64,000 nt of DNA from Allodiplogaster sudhausi (Eukaryota; Nematoda; Chromadorea; Rhabditida; Diplogasteridae). Under the pieces are notes generated by a model. The model did no database searches and was not told the origin of the DNA. It saw only the letters and a program-made list of their open reading frames with translations. Location: contig CALZFC010000018.1 in NCBI GenBank assembly GCA_945643635.1, positions 2,647,501 through 2,711,500 of the forward strand. The letters run 5' to 3'. Below are positions 50,053 through 61,496 of this stretch, in pieces. Every line of letters starts with the position of its first letter. Within the stretch, counting starts at the first letter, position 1. The translations under genes were made by a program, and so were the position numbers.

Positions 50053-50410
50053 GTCTAACGTCATTGGACGGGACGGATTCCAAAAATTCTACGAATTGGT
50101 CCCTAGATGCTCGGCCTTCGCGAAGTTGTCGCATCCATCCCGTCCAAAAGCGATATTCACAGAAAAGCCCTCGTTTCTGAATGCTTGTAATGAGGATGAA
50201 GGGAGATGGTTAATAATCCATTTTAACTGACATGTAGCAGCTACGCTCTCTTCTCGACTCGGGAATCCGCGAACGACTCGTTGAAGCAAAGTCGCAGGCC
50301 CATGGCGATCGAAATTTGCTTTATTCATGTAGTTTTTTTTAATTCCATAATTATTAGACAAAAGATCAAATGAATACATTATCAGTAATTTCAAGTGACC
50401 TTCAATTTAA
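50053..50410 (+). other. unassigned open frame downstream of fucosyltransferase
   Basis: A frame without ATG (about 50054-50230) reads GRDGFQKFYELVPRCSAFAK and then LSHPSRPKAIF. No recognised family and no clear splice pair. It may be an exon of the same unknown gene as the next entry. Confidence 0.25.
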
Positions 50411-50860
50411 TTGCTGGCGCAGCAAGTGCTTGACAAGCTCATCTTCAACTTTGACGAGGCACAAGCAGAGTTGAAGAACTCAATTCAATGCATCTGCCCT
50501 GTACATCTAAGCATTCAAATAGATACAATTATCGGTCTAAACAGAGATAAAACACGGATGAAAGTTTTAGTCTCGCTAAAAAAATCTGGAGTAATTCGTT
50601 ATTCCTTTTTATTGTTTTATGCTATCGAAAAAGTGAAGAAAGATACCGCCTGTAGCACTTGGAAGCAAGGACAAGTTCATTGTTGATGATGCAAATCTCA
50701 CGCTGAAAGAGGCAAGTGAGAATGTCAACAAAGAGGAAGAAGGTGGTTTCGCTTTATTCAGGCGGTCTAAAGGTTGGAACAAGATTGGCAAAACAATCGT
50801 GGATAGAACATGCTCACCATCACCACAAGAATACCGTAAACCGTATGCTTGGCTGTGATT
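50411..50860 (+). CDS. unrecognised exon fragments
   Basis: Two plus-strand pieces look coding. One follows an acceptor-like GCGCAG at about 50432 and reads QQVLDKLIFNFDEAQAELKN. The other, about 50643-50860, contains IPPVALGSKDKFIVDDANLT then LKEASENVNKEEEGGFALF and a basic RRSKGWNKIGKTIV stretch, ending at TGA 50858-50860. Both have charged, helical composition unlike the repeat-driven frames elsewhere. No family recognised, no start codon chosen, and a splice linking them was not established. Confidence 0.3.
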
Positions 50861-50940
50861 GGCTAAAGACAGTTACCGTATACCTCGCTGTGATTAGCTG
50901 AAGAGACAGTTACCGTATGCCTCGCTGTGATTGGCTAAAA
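50840..50940. repeat. ~36-bp tandem repeat, three units, with ATTGG motifs
   Basis: Three imperfect units begin ACCGTATGC(T/C)T and continue CGCTGTGATTGGCTAAAGA. Two of them contain GATTGGCTAAA, an inverted CCAAT-type motif. The first unit overlaps the end of the preceding open frame. Confidence 0.75.
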
Positions 50941-51359
50941 CAATCTCACTTGAGCTACACTATGGAATGTGAAATGGTCTAAAGTACCTTCTAGATACCT
51001 CTTATTTCATAATCAGAGCATCAATTTCTTTCTATCAATTACTTATCAAGTGATCAGGTCAAGTTAGAAAATATCTCCTGTGGAGCTCTCTCCAAATTGT
51101 GCCCAGCTTGAGTGCGTTGCTGAATAATTGAATCACGTCAAATAAAATCACGTACATTAAATGTTGCATCGTCTTATTAGAAAAAATCGAATCCTGTTTT
51201 TTGTAAATGTTATCACTGATTGGCACAACGCCGGTTATGAGAAGGATCTTGAGCAGTGGAGGCAAACACACAAAGTGCCAGCAAGCATTGTCGGTTATTT
51301 TATACATATATTACTTTGTAGAAAGCATACATTTGATGCTTTCCGTTTGCAGTTCAATT

Positions 51360-52340
51360 TCATGACGAAGCACGAGTCAGTTTTTCGCCGGCTCCCTTGT
51401 CGTATTGTTTGGAAGAAAAATACTCCTGAATATCCGGGGAACTACTCGACAAGGGAGACGAGACGCTTCCGTAATGCAAATCATGGCGCAGATCGCAGAC
51501 TCCTGCAATATCATATATGAGTTATGAAATATTGGTTGAAATTTGGGTTTTTAATGCGAATTTTAAGCACACTTCATACCGCTCGAACATACTGAAGTCT
51601 ATTTATAGAATAGTTTGGTCCAGTCAAAAAATCTTTTTTTTTTTGTTCTATGCATATATTCCGCTGGTTTAACTTTCTTAGCATTACATTTTTTTTAGTA
51701 TTTCGGTGCATTATAGCAGCAAAAATGAAAAAAAAACGCCCTCACGATCGCGAGCAATTCCTAAGAAAATGAAGACATTTTAACAATACGCTAATCCTCC
51801 AATTAGCGTATTATATTTTCTTTGTTTTTCCCCTTTAGAATAGCCCGCCGTAGCAAAACGGGAGCAATTCGGTGCTGCATGCGAAAGAATTTCTTCGTTT
51901 TATGAGAAGAAAGACGTGCGACCCTGGACAAAGAAAAAAAAAGTTATCTTTGCTACTGTTGTATTTTTTCCGCTGGACATGGGGATAGAAGCTGCCTCGA
52001 GCTAAAATAATAGAAAAAGGCGCTAAGAAAAAAAACATTCTAAAACTATTTTAATGTTATCGAATGAGATTTCGCTCTCACGACGAATCGCATTTCTTCG
52101 CAGAGTAAGAATCATCGCGAAGAGTGATTTCACGTGGCACCAGAGTGCTTGTAAAAAGTTAAATTAAAATGCATGTTTAGGTACATTCCTATGGTTAAGC
52201 AACTCATTCATCCAAGATGTAAAACTTTTTGGAAAATGATTTGTTCCATTTCAGAACCGTAGATGAAGAGAAGTGCGAAGGAGGCGGAAAATATCAGGAA
52301 TTGAAGCACACATTTCCTTGATGCAGAACAACAGCTGAAT
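51360..52340 (-). pseudogene. inverted alpha-1,3-fucosyltransferase pseudogene
   Basis: Minus-strand homology to the intact gene occurs in the same exon order. A membrane-anchor exon copy (about 52340-52255) contains TTCTCTTCATCTACG. An exon 7-like piece (about 52135-52085) contains CACTCTTCGCG but its acceptor CAG has become CAA. An exon 8-like piece (about 52030-51838) keeps AAATTCTTTCGCATG but has lost roughly 30-40 bp that encode the donor-binding FENS region. Intron 8 sequence is followed by a truncated exon 9. The exon 10-like piece (about 51634-51583) has an in-frame TAG at 51601-51599, and its donor GGTAAG is changed to GGTATG. Exon 11-like 51502-51360 retains GVCDL and SSPDIQEYFSSKQ and has a shifted stop. 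Exons 2-6 are not found. Multiple disabling changes mean no active enzyme. Confidence 0.85.
51785..51812. repeat. short inverted repeat (AATACGCTAAT ... ATTAGCGTATT)
   Basis: Perfect 11-bp arms around a 6-bp loop, within intronic sequence of the fucosyltransferase pseudogene. The intact gene lacks this palindrome at the corresponding place. Confidence 0.6.
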
Positions 52341-52377
52341 CTGCCGATGAGCGGATACGTCAATATCAAGAAAACTA

Positions 52378-52470
52378 ATTATTCTTGCCTTAAAATTATT
52401 CTTGCTGTAAAATTATTCTTGCCGTAAAATTGATTATTCTTGTAGTAAAATTATTCTTGCCGTAAAATTG
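52378..52470. repeat. ~18-bp tandem repeat TTATTCTTGCCGTAAAA
   Basis: Five imperfect units lie immediately upstream (minus-strand sense) of the fucosyltransferase pseudogene. Confidence 0.85.
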
Positions 52471-52689
52471 CTATTAGAGAAATCTGCATGTGTAACAAAA
52501 ACAGATTATAATGATAAGCAACTGCTCAGGAAGAGTAAGCGAGGGGAGAGTGACTCCGAAAAATATGGAAAGTAAAATGATAATGAAGAATATTTAAGTG
52601 TGGAAAACAGACCAACTAAGTACAAGCGAATAATTCTTGTAAAATGATAGGCGAAGTATTTTTCGCATTGCTATTAGAGAAATCTGCAT
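52467..52689. repeat. 23-bp direct repeat, 200 bp apart
   Basis: ATTGCTATTAGAGAAATCTG plus CAT occurs at 52467-52489 and 52667-52689, each preceded by a TTCTTG...TAAAA-like stretch, suggesting a duplicated ~200-bp unit that has decayed in between. Confidence 0.65.
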
Positions 52690-52934
52690 CCTCATGTATT
52701 CGCAGTCAAATCTTATTTGAGGATCCTTTAATGAATCCTGTTATATTTTGCAAGACAACGAACCTGTTGAGGAAAATATATTAAAATTAATTGCTCACAG
52801 CCATCACAGATTCTCTTTCTACTTTCTCTTTCGTTGTCATCCCCTATCTCTCTAACCTTCAGTCGTTTAAATTTACAAACAATCTGTTAAGAATAAGACA
52901 TTCAAATAACAATCTGAACCAAGGGCCCTATCAG

Positions 52935-53079
52935 CATGTCAGTGCTAGATGTTCGTGAGTGCATCCAGTGGCAGCTCGGCGACGATAGAATGCCGGTTAA
53001 GAAGGAGCAGTGGATGAGGCAGGCGATCTTTGCCGCGTTCGAAGATGAAAATGGCATCTACAACTATTTTGCTTAAGCC
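52935..53079 (+). CDS. unrecognised short open frame, possible exon
   Basis: After an acceptor-like TATCAG, ATG at 52936 opens a 47-codon frame reading MSVLDVRECIQWQLGDDRMP then VKKEQWMRQAIFAAFEDENG, stopping at TAA 53077-53079. The same frame stays open after this stop (ILLSEECPTFSPIPW). This could be a nonsense mutation in an old gene. No family recognised. Confidence 0.3.
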
Positions 53080-53391
53080 ATACTTCTTTCTGAAGAATGC
53101 CCTACGTTTTCTCCAATACCGTGGATTAAAAGGCAAATATGCAGTTCAAGCTGCATGGCTTTTGATAATTGAGTATAAATAGCTAAAAATATGTTCATGA
53201 ACTATGTAAATGTGGGCTGCATATTCTAACATGTTACTTGTTAGTAACTTAAAGCAGCAGAAAATAGAGATGGAAATTCCTAAATAAGATACAATTCTCT
53301 CTATCATTCTCTATCTTTCTTTACCTTTCTCTTTCTCTCTTCCCTCTCACACTCTTCGCCCTTTTTCTCTTTCTCTTCTCTCTCTCTCTAG

Positions 53392-53502
53392 ATTGCGGAA
53401 CTGGTGAAAAAATTTAGAAGAGGAGAGCACATCTCATGTGAGACAAGGAAATCTCGCGAGGCATGCAATCATTTCTTGCGTATTCTCCGTGAAGCTTCTT
53501 AG
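53392..53502 (+). CDS. candidate terminal exon, unknown protein
   Basis: A CT tract ends in TCTAG at 53391, followed by 36 codons (IAELVKKFRRGEHISCETRK, SREACNHFLRILREAS) and TAG. The splice acceptor is good and only one frame is open. It could be the last exon of the gene represented by the frame at 52935, but no donor in matching phase was found. Confidence 0.35.
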   Translation: MAELVKKFRRGEHISCETRKSREACNHFLRILREAS

Positions 53503-54239
53503 GATTCCCTAGGCAAACATTGAAATGAGTAAGTAACAATATGTAGACACCTCTGAGTGGGAGCATTGCGTTAGATATGTGAAGAGAAAACAGAGAACAT
53601 ATGGTGTTTTCGATGGCACAGGGAACTTGAACATTATTTTAGCATGAATATGGCTATGACTGGCGACGAGGGATTGGATAAAGAGAGCATTCTGATTTTG
53701 AGATTAAAGAAGATATCAATGCAGTGTCCGAGCGTAAGACAAGAGCAAAGTTGGAAAGGTTTTATCAATAAAGTACAAAAAAGCACAGCGAATAAATAAG
53801 GGAACTATGAAGAACTACAGAATGGAAGAGAGAGAGAATGTGAGCGAGAGAAAGACAGAGAGAGAGCGAGGGTGAGAGAGAGGGAGAGTGTGAGAGAGAG
53901 AGAGTGAGAGCTATTACGAGAAAGTTTAAGAAGACAGCAGAGATTCACAGAGTTGGACATGCAATGAGAGAGAGAGCGAGAGAGCGAGAGAAAGATAGCG
54001 CGAGAGAGAGAATGAGTGGGAGGGAGAGCGAGAAGAGGGGAGAAGAGGGGATGCTCACAGGCGCGGATATTAACTAATAGAGCAAAGGCATGAGCGTCAG
54101 CAGCAGGACACAGACTCTCATGGATCTTCTTATCTACTTCTCATGACATTTCCGTGGTTTCTCCCTTCATAGTTTGAGGCCTTTTATGAGAGGTAACGAA
54201 ATACACACGCTGTATTTAAGGTTCTAAAGAAGGAGTAAG

Positions 54240-54276
<37 letters not shown>

Positions 54277-54288
54277 AAGCGACAGAAG

Positions 54289-54322
<34 letters not shown>

Positions 54323-54325
54323 CGT
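54240..54325. repeat. GA microsatellite
   Basis: Two GA runs separated by GATAGAAAGCGACAGAAG. Confidence 0.85.
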
Positions 54326-54753
54326 CTAGCCATTTCTAATTGACTGTTAGTCATGCAACAAGGTTGTTTTTTTGTTCTTCTTCCAATCCACTTGTCAAGT
54401 GTCGCTCTCGTAGTAGAAACATGTCATTTTCTTCTTCGACCACGACTTGGCTGACTTCCAACTTTCGCGCATTCATCTCTCATAATTTCCTCACAATCAG
54501 TACAGTGAATTGCTTAATATTTTCTTTTCAGTTTTACTAAAAGTAGCCAAAACTATTATTACCATTAAGCATAGATAAATACGTTCTCTGAAGCGTCTAA
54601 AAATATAAAATAATCAAAATTGGACTCGAACTTTTTTTAAGTCGAACGTTTTTTCTCCTTCCCACACACTTTAGGCTAATTTGCATCGCTTACCTTCAAG
54701 GGCGCTCTTCCATCTCATCTGCTTCCTCTCTCTCTCCCTTAACTCTTTTTCGG

Positions 54754-54757
<4 letters not shown>

Positions 54758-54834
<77 letters not shown>
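54758..54834. repeat. CT microsatellite
   Basis: About 75 bp of CT with two T insertions. Confidence 0.9.
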
Positions 54835-54837
<3 letters not shown>

Positions 54838-56192
54838 TCTTTCTCTCCTATCCCTCTTCTCCCTCTCCCTCTCTCTCTCTCTCTTCTCTCTCTCCACAGT
54901 AGACGAGGCGGTTCCCTTTTCGTTTTTAGCCGCCCTCCTACACGTTTAAACGCTAATCGCTCACTCACAAGCAACAGAAGCAATTTCCATGTATGCGTGT
55001 ACATATATGCATACTACTTGGAAATCTCCCTCTCTGCGTCTCTCAAAAAAGCATGATCTCTATGTGAGGAGGAGGGAGGAAGAGCGAGAGAAATAGAGTG
55101 AGAAACTGAGAGAGAGAGAAAAATAGAGAGAGAAATAGAATGCGAACATCTCATGACATTCGTTCAGTCCTGCTTATTTTCTCTCTCATCTTCGCTATCG
55201 TTCATTTCTTCTTCCAACGTGGTCCTTCGCCATTTCTTCTCTTCTCTTTTACCCAGAAATTAGTTCGCTTTCGGGAGCCGCCTCTGTTATTGGTCTTTTT
55301 CGACAACTTTCACGTGAGCTTTCTTAGAGAGAGAGAGAGAGAAAAGAACAGTGAGCAGAAACATAAAAGGCCAACGGTAAAGTGCGTCAATTTGTCTTGT
55401 TGTCGGTTTTTTTGCTTAATGTAGATATGAATGCCTTGATGTATTCATGCAGCCGCCTACTTTTGTATTTCTTCCGGGAGCCTCGAACTAAGATCTCTCT
55501 TGACACACTAAACAGACAAAAGGGGGAGCAGCCGCGCCTAAACGCAATTGCGCTGCAGAAGGAAGCACGAGCGCGAATCAACGGCCGCAGCAGTGAATTT
55601 GTTACCCTCTTTGGATGAAGATGTCTTCTTCTTCTTCTTCTCTCTGCTTGCACCCTAAAGACAACTTCCCGCCATTGTGTACATTGTGATAGGTTCCGAA
55701 ATCAAAGATCACTGGCTGAAAAAATGATTATTAACTTCCTTAAAAAACACATTTAAAAGATGAGCTCATAACACTGCTCCTTTTTTTCAATTTAATTATA
55801 CCCTCCCACAATTTTTCAGACTAATTTTCTTAACTATTTTCCACAAATGTTTCTCCTCTCGTAAGCTTCACGCATGAATCATAAAAGCTGTCCGATGAAG
55901 GAATTCTCAATTCGACTTTTCATGTGCACATTTGACGAGCGTTATCATTTCCATTGTCATGAAATGGCCCACGTGCAACCTCGAATGATTTTCGCTCGCA
56001 TTTCTCGAAGCCTCATCTTTTTCCAACGATTCCCGAGAAGGAACATAGACTTTCTCTTTCACAATTTCACAATTTCTTCTCATAATATTCTTACCTGTAT
56101 CAAGAAAAGAGTCTCCATGAAATGGCGGTTTTTACATTTGCTGTCTGACTTATGATGTCTATTATTTCAAAAGCGAAGATGTCCTTGAGCTG

Positions 56193-56227
56193 AATGTTCA
56201 CGAAATTTTGCTAATTTCGTGAACATT
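56193..56227. repeat. perfect 15-bp inverted repeat (hairpin)
   Basis: AATGTTCACGAAATT, a 5-bp spacer TTGCT, then the exact reverse complement. No T run follows directly, and no gene is nearby on either side within 200 bp. Confidence 0.75.
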
Positions 56228-56453
56228 ACCTTTTCCAATTAGTATTTGTTCAATTCTCTATCATCTCCCCTCAATGACATTACTTTACTACACCTTGTTT
56301 TTTTCCAAGTTACTATCATCATCTTTCTGCATCATCGTTCATACGCGATCCTTAATTAGGCATTCTTCGGTGTTTCCCAACCCCCTTACGAGTACGGTAA
56401 AGTACAGTACCCTCTTTTTCTCAGATATTCTGGTGTGCTCCTCACTAAATGCG

Positions 56454-56501
56454 ATGGCGACTCCGCCAACCACGCGTCGTCGCTCGCGTCTTCTCTCAGG
56501 C
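56454..56501 (+). CDS. candidate first exon, unknown protein
   Basis: ATG then 16 codons (MATPPTTRRRSRLLSG) end exactly at a consensus GTAAGT donor, in a short CpG-containing patch typical of coding starts in this window. No downstream exon was identified. The minus strand is also open here, so orientation is uncertain. Confidence 0.3.
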
Positions 56502-56814
56502 GTAAGTGTCATTCATTCTGGAAATATTTCTATAGTATTGAGATTAATTTTTTTCCTTCTTTTTCTACAGTATTTTGCCGTCAATTTTTTCTGTTTTAAA
56601 AGATTAAATAGAGTCGAAGATTAACTAATATACTTGATGCTAAAAAAATTTATTCTATGTGTTCGTTCTCTCTTAATTCTTTTTTTTCTTGCTTTTTTTA
56701 ATAGTCATTATGTATATAGCGTGCTTCAACCTCCGTCTTTTGTTCTTTTGCATCGCTTTTCTCGCCTCGCAAGAATCTTGAATTATTTTTGACGAATAAA
56801 ATAAATATAACTAC

Positions 56815-56874
56815 CTTGAAGAACATGCGATGTTCCCCTGTGTCAGATAGCAAATGCTCTTTGATCACGCGAAT
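56815..56874 (-). CDS. candidate internal exon, unknown protein
   Basis: On the minus strand an acceptor CTGACAG precedes exactly 20 codons (IRVIKEHLLSDTGEHRMFFK), followed by a GTAGTT donor, phase 0 at both ends. The composition is coding-like and not repeat-derived. Neighbouring exons were not found within the window, and I do not recognise the family. Confidence 0.35.
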
Positions 56875-57185
56875 CTGTCAGTGTAATCTGAACACATCCT
56901 CTCGCAGGCGCTGCTTGACCAATCCTAATTTCCGGCTGCAACTTTTACTTGATATCTCAATAAGTAGAGTATGTTCTCATGTATCCCTTGATATTTACAG
57001 ATCCGCGCACATGCATTCCCTCGCTTCCCTCAGGCTCTCTCTCTAGCTCTGTTTCTCTGTGTCTCTCACTGTCTCTGTCTTTCTCTTTATCTCTTTTCTC
57101 TCTCTCTTTCTCTCATTTCCTCTCTTTTTTCTCTATGTATCTCTTCTCCCATCCGTCGCTAAACTTTGGTGGATCTAATATTTAT

Positions 57186-57365
57186 TATAAAAGGCATGGT
57201 CTTAGTTTGTTGGGGGAGTTCGGCCCATTAAATGCATAGTGCAAGTAGTCGTAAGAATATAAGGCGTATGTATACATATACATACGCCTTATATTCTTAC
57301 GACTGCTTGTACTTTGCATTTTATGGGCCGAAGTCCCCCAACAAACTAAGACCATGCCTCTTATA
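57186..57365. repeat. 180-bp near-perfect palindrome (foldback/hairpin)
   Basis: Arms of about 88 bp (57186-57273 and 57278-57365) pair with only a handful of mismatches around a 4-bp loop ACAT. Outer arm words are AAGGCATGGTCTTAGTTTGT and its complement; inner words are GTCGTAAGAATATAAGGCG and its complement. No open frame. It could be a foldback MITE or a hairpin-RNA source. Confidence 0.9.
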
Positions 57366-58946
57366 TTCAATTTGTTTTATTCATCGGTTTGAGAAATAAA
57401 GGCATGATTAAGCTGCTAGTCATATTCTCCTTGTTGATATGCACAATTGTCGAAATTTAGCCATACTTCTCTGGAATTCTAGTTAGGGGGTTTGTTCTTA
57501 TTTTCTTATCCCTAATTAAGTTATTAGTTCGAATCAAAATGCTTTTTCTCTAGACAGGGGGGTGTTCGATGGAGATAGAGATCCAGCCAAGCCCTGAGGG
57601 GGTCTTGGTGGTCGCTCTCATTAGCGCCTTTCCTTTATGCCGCCTTCCTCATCCAATCTCGAGTGACTAGAGGCAGCAGACTGCCTCCGGCTGTCAGATT
57701 ACACCTGAGTGAGCTGACCACCCGCTGCCAGTCTGCGCTCTCTTCACTCGACATGCTCTCTCGCTCTCTCTTGCCCAGTACACAACGTGGAACGGCCCGA
57801 TCGCCACCCAAGCCATGTGTACCCGGACGGAATAGCTGAGAGAGAGAGAGAGAGAGAGAGCATGGGTAAAGAGAGGGAAAGAGAGAAAGGAGACAGAAGA
57901 GAGCACAGAGAAACAAAGACAGAAAGATAGAGAGAGAGAGCCATGAAGTCACCTGGCAATAGTTCATCCTGAGGCTGAATAGTGCAGTATGCGCCGATGG
58001 GATGACACAATGGTAGGAGGCAGCATTCACGATGAAGAATGGCAGAGGAGCTTCTCGACTCGGACAGCTGGCAAGAGGACAAGAAAGACAAGACATCATT
58101 GAATAGGATGACTTCATCAGCTTCTCCCCCCCCCCTCTCCCAGAATGAACGTCTCTCTCGGCCACATTCTATAGCAACAAGCAATCGCTTATCTTTCTTT
58201 GGAAAGTTCACCAAAAGCCTTCCTATTTTCTTTCTCGCTATTTATATCTCTACATTGCTCTCTATCTTTCTCTCTCTCTAACTCTCTCTTCCTCTTCCTC
58301 TCTCTCTATCTCTCTTATCTTAATCAAGTCCACACACACTTTACTCGCTTCATCTCTTCTCGAGTAGCCGAACCCAGATCGGCCGGCACGGCCAGCTTAG
58401 CACGATAAGCCCGTGCAATTCAGTGATAATCAGCCGATCAGCAGCTCTTTGTCTTTTCTCTTTCTCTCCCTTTCTCTCTGTCTATTTCTCCCTCTCCCCC
58501 TCTTCCTCTCAAAACTTTCGAGAATAGTTTCACTATCAGCTGATGATATATCTCATTGAAAGCCTTTAATTGTTTCCCTCTCACTAATTCTCTCTTCTCT
58601 CGACATATCTCCAAGCTAGCAAAGTGAAGTGGAAAATTTTTCCTTTCGAAGAGTTTCGATGGCCAATAATCATGAGATGTCTCGGATTATTTCGTAACTC
58701 TCTGCGCCTTCTTCCGTGATTCTACTCGAGTCTTTGTTTTCTGACGTCCAAGATGTTGTCGAATTGGCTCTCGGATTTCTTCAACAAATTCCATCCTCCA
58801 TCTCACTCGACGATTTCAGCCTCGTCATTTGAACTGTGATTTTTCTTTTTAATTTCTTTCCTTATGCAGAAGAAAGCGAATCTCAAATTATGCGACTGAC
58901 TCTAATTGGATTATAACTTGAGTGAAGAGTAATATATTGGAGGGAA

Positions 58947-58997
<51 letters not shown>

Positions 58998-59261
58998 ACA
59001 TAACATGCATATGGGCAAACTAGAATTGACGTTTTTCTCGGATGTTCTACTTTTAGTTTGTCTGCGGTATATTCTAACAAACAAATGCCTATGATACTAC
59101 CAAATCCGACAACGCGGTTTGTGGCCTCCACAACATAATTGGCATGTGAGTGCTATTCCCTCTCCTTCTCTCTTTATCTCTCTCTCTCTCTCTTCTTGCT
59201 CTCTCTATTCTCTCTCTCTCTATCTGTGCTTATCTCTCTCTTTTTCGCCTTTCCTCTCTCC

Positions 59262-59301
<40 letters not shown>

Positions 59302-60191
59302 CTCTTTCTCAATCTTCCTCCTCTCACCCTCCTTTACTTCTTTGCAGCTCTGACTAGTTGATTCTGGCTGTGTCATTCGATCCTCTCCTTCCTCATTCAC
59401 GTGAATATATTAGAGTCTTCTTATTCTTCTTCTTCTTCGGTTCCCTTTTCTTTTCCGCACGGGAGCCCCCGGGCTGTGCCAGGGCGGCGTATATTTGTTT
59501 GTTGACGACGGAGATGTTGCCGGAGGGTATTGTAAGGGGGTGAAGATAGGGGTAGAATGAGAGAGAGAGAGTGAGACCGAGAGAGACAAGGAGAAGAGAG
59601 AGAGTAGGTAGAGAGATCAGAGATATGCAGATATCTTGCGAGAGTATAGACAAGGTGTAGGTCAGGATTGCTCTTCTGATCCGTGAGCACACAGTTCATT
59701 CAGTGGTTTCAGCCCATTCCCCGACCTCCTCCAACATGTTTGTTCGTCTAGTCAACTTGCATTAGCCAATTCGAACCACACAGCCAGCCACTCACCAACG
59801 CCCATTTTCCCATGCTGATATTCTTTTGCCTCATTCAAGTCATTCTTTCCTGCTCATAAGCTCGCTAGCGGTTGCTTCTCTGACAACATAAGAGCAGCCT
59901 TCGTTGTTCTAACGACATCAATTTCATTAAATAATCCAATATCCATTGTAAAAATTGTAAAACCACATGACTCGTATAGACTGCTTTCGAGTGTTTTTTT
60001 CTTACGTAATGTCACGATTCGTCTTGCGAATTTACGCGATATAACCATATTAACCACTAAAATTATTACCTATCATTTTGTTATCTCTATTATGCATAGA
60101 TATTCGCAACCATTAGTTATTCGATCAGACATCATTTATTGTTTGCAGCTCTAGTGTTCTGTCTGCGTGAGAGAAAGCATCGAGGAGAGAA

Positions 60192-60231
<40 letters not shown>

Positions 60232-61462
60232 CAACAGAGAAATAGAGAGAAAGAGAGAGGAACAGAGAAAGAGAGAAAGAGAGATATACAGAAAGACAGC
60301 CCTTCCCTCGGGGCTAACGGAAGCTTCCTGCTTCGATGCGCATCTTTACAGTTCTCTTCCTGCACCTGTCTTACTTCATTCATCCGCCGTAGCTCCCTTA
60401 TTCTCTTCTTCCTACTCCTCTGGATTTCTTTGTCTCACTCTTTAGCTCTCTCTCACTCTCTCTCTCTCTTTCGCTCTCTTTCTGTACCGCTCTCTCTCTC
60501 TTCCGTTTGTATTCTCTCTCTCTCTCTCACCTTTTTTGCCTCTCTCCCTGCCAAGGATCTCTCTCGACTCTCGTCAGCCACGAATTCGCGAAGCATCTTC
60601 ACACACACCCACCCTGGTCGGGGTCGTTCATGTTCCCTCAGGGTCCATGGTAGGCACTATCACCCCCCCCCAGATGGTGAAAACTTAGACCCCCAAAAAC
60701 TCCACTTCCATATTCCGGTATTTTGTTGTCTGCTCTTTCAAAAAATTCTTCTTTCTGATTTGTGAGTAGATGCTTCCCGAAATAGAGACGCACATCTTAT
60801 CATTGACATGATTCACTTTCCTTTGCTCTACACAATAGTTCCCTAACTTCTTCACGACTCTCTTTGCCGTTTTTCCAGAAGAAAGTGTATGTTTGTTTTG
60901 TGAGCAACTGTTCTTATCACTATAAAGGTGCTGATAATGAAAAAAGTAAAGTTGATATGGAGTATGACTACTACGGTGATGACTAGTCCGGTTTTGGTAA
61001 AGGTCGCCTATTATTAACTTTCGCTGACTTATTTTCTTTTCTTGAGATTGAGATGATTTTAACTTTTTTTTTTGGAAACTGTCATACTGATGACAACCAA
61101 AATAAGTTGTTGAAATTGTCTTCTCTTTTCTGCTTATTTCTTAAAGAATATTTTGGAAAATGCTTGAGTTTGTGGGGTTTATTTCTTTTTTTACTTATTC
61201 TCGTGTAAATATTTTAATCATTTTAATTCACCCCGATTCTTGGTGTTGATATCTTTTGCACCTGCTCTTTGCATACATATGTACATACATATGTTTATAC
61301 CCGCCACATTTCTCACCTCAACAATGCCCCCCTCACCTGGCCAGCACCACTCCATTCTGTCAGTCTACTTCAGCGGTGAAAAGTCCGGCCTCCCCCAGGC
61401 ACACCTTGCAAGAGGGAAGAACAACAGTACTTTAGTTAGTGGACGCGCTTGCTCAAATACAG

Positions 61463-61496
<34 letters not shown>

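Larger units (their letters stand above)
53503..56453. other. gene-poor region with GA/CT tracts
   Basis: GA tracts at 53830-54050 and 54240-54325, CT tracts at 54760-54890, otherwise AT-rich. A possible small plus-strand exon after CTGCAG at 55557 reads KEARARINGRSSEFVTLFG-stop (ending 55618), without partners. Nothing else supportable. Confidence 0.4.
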
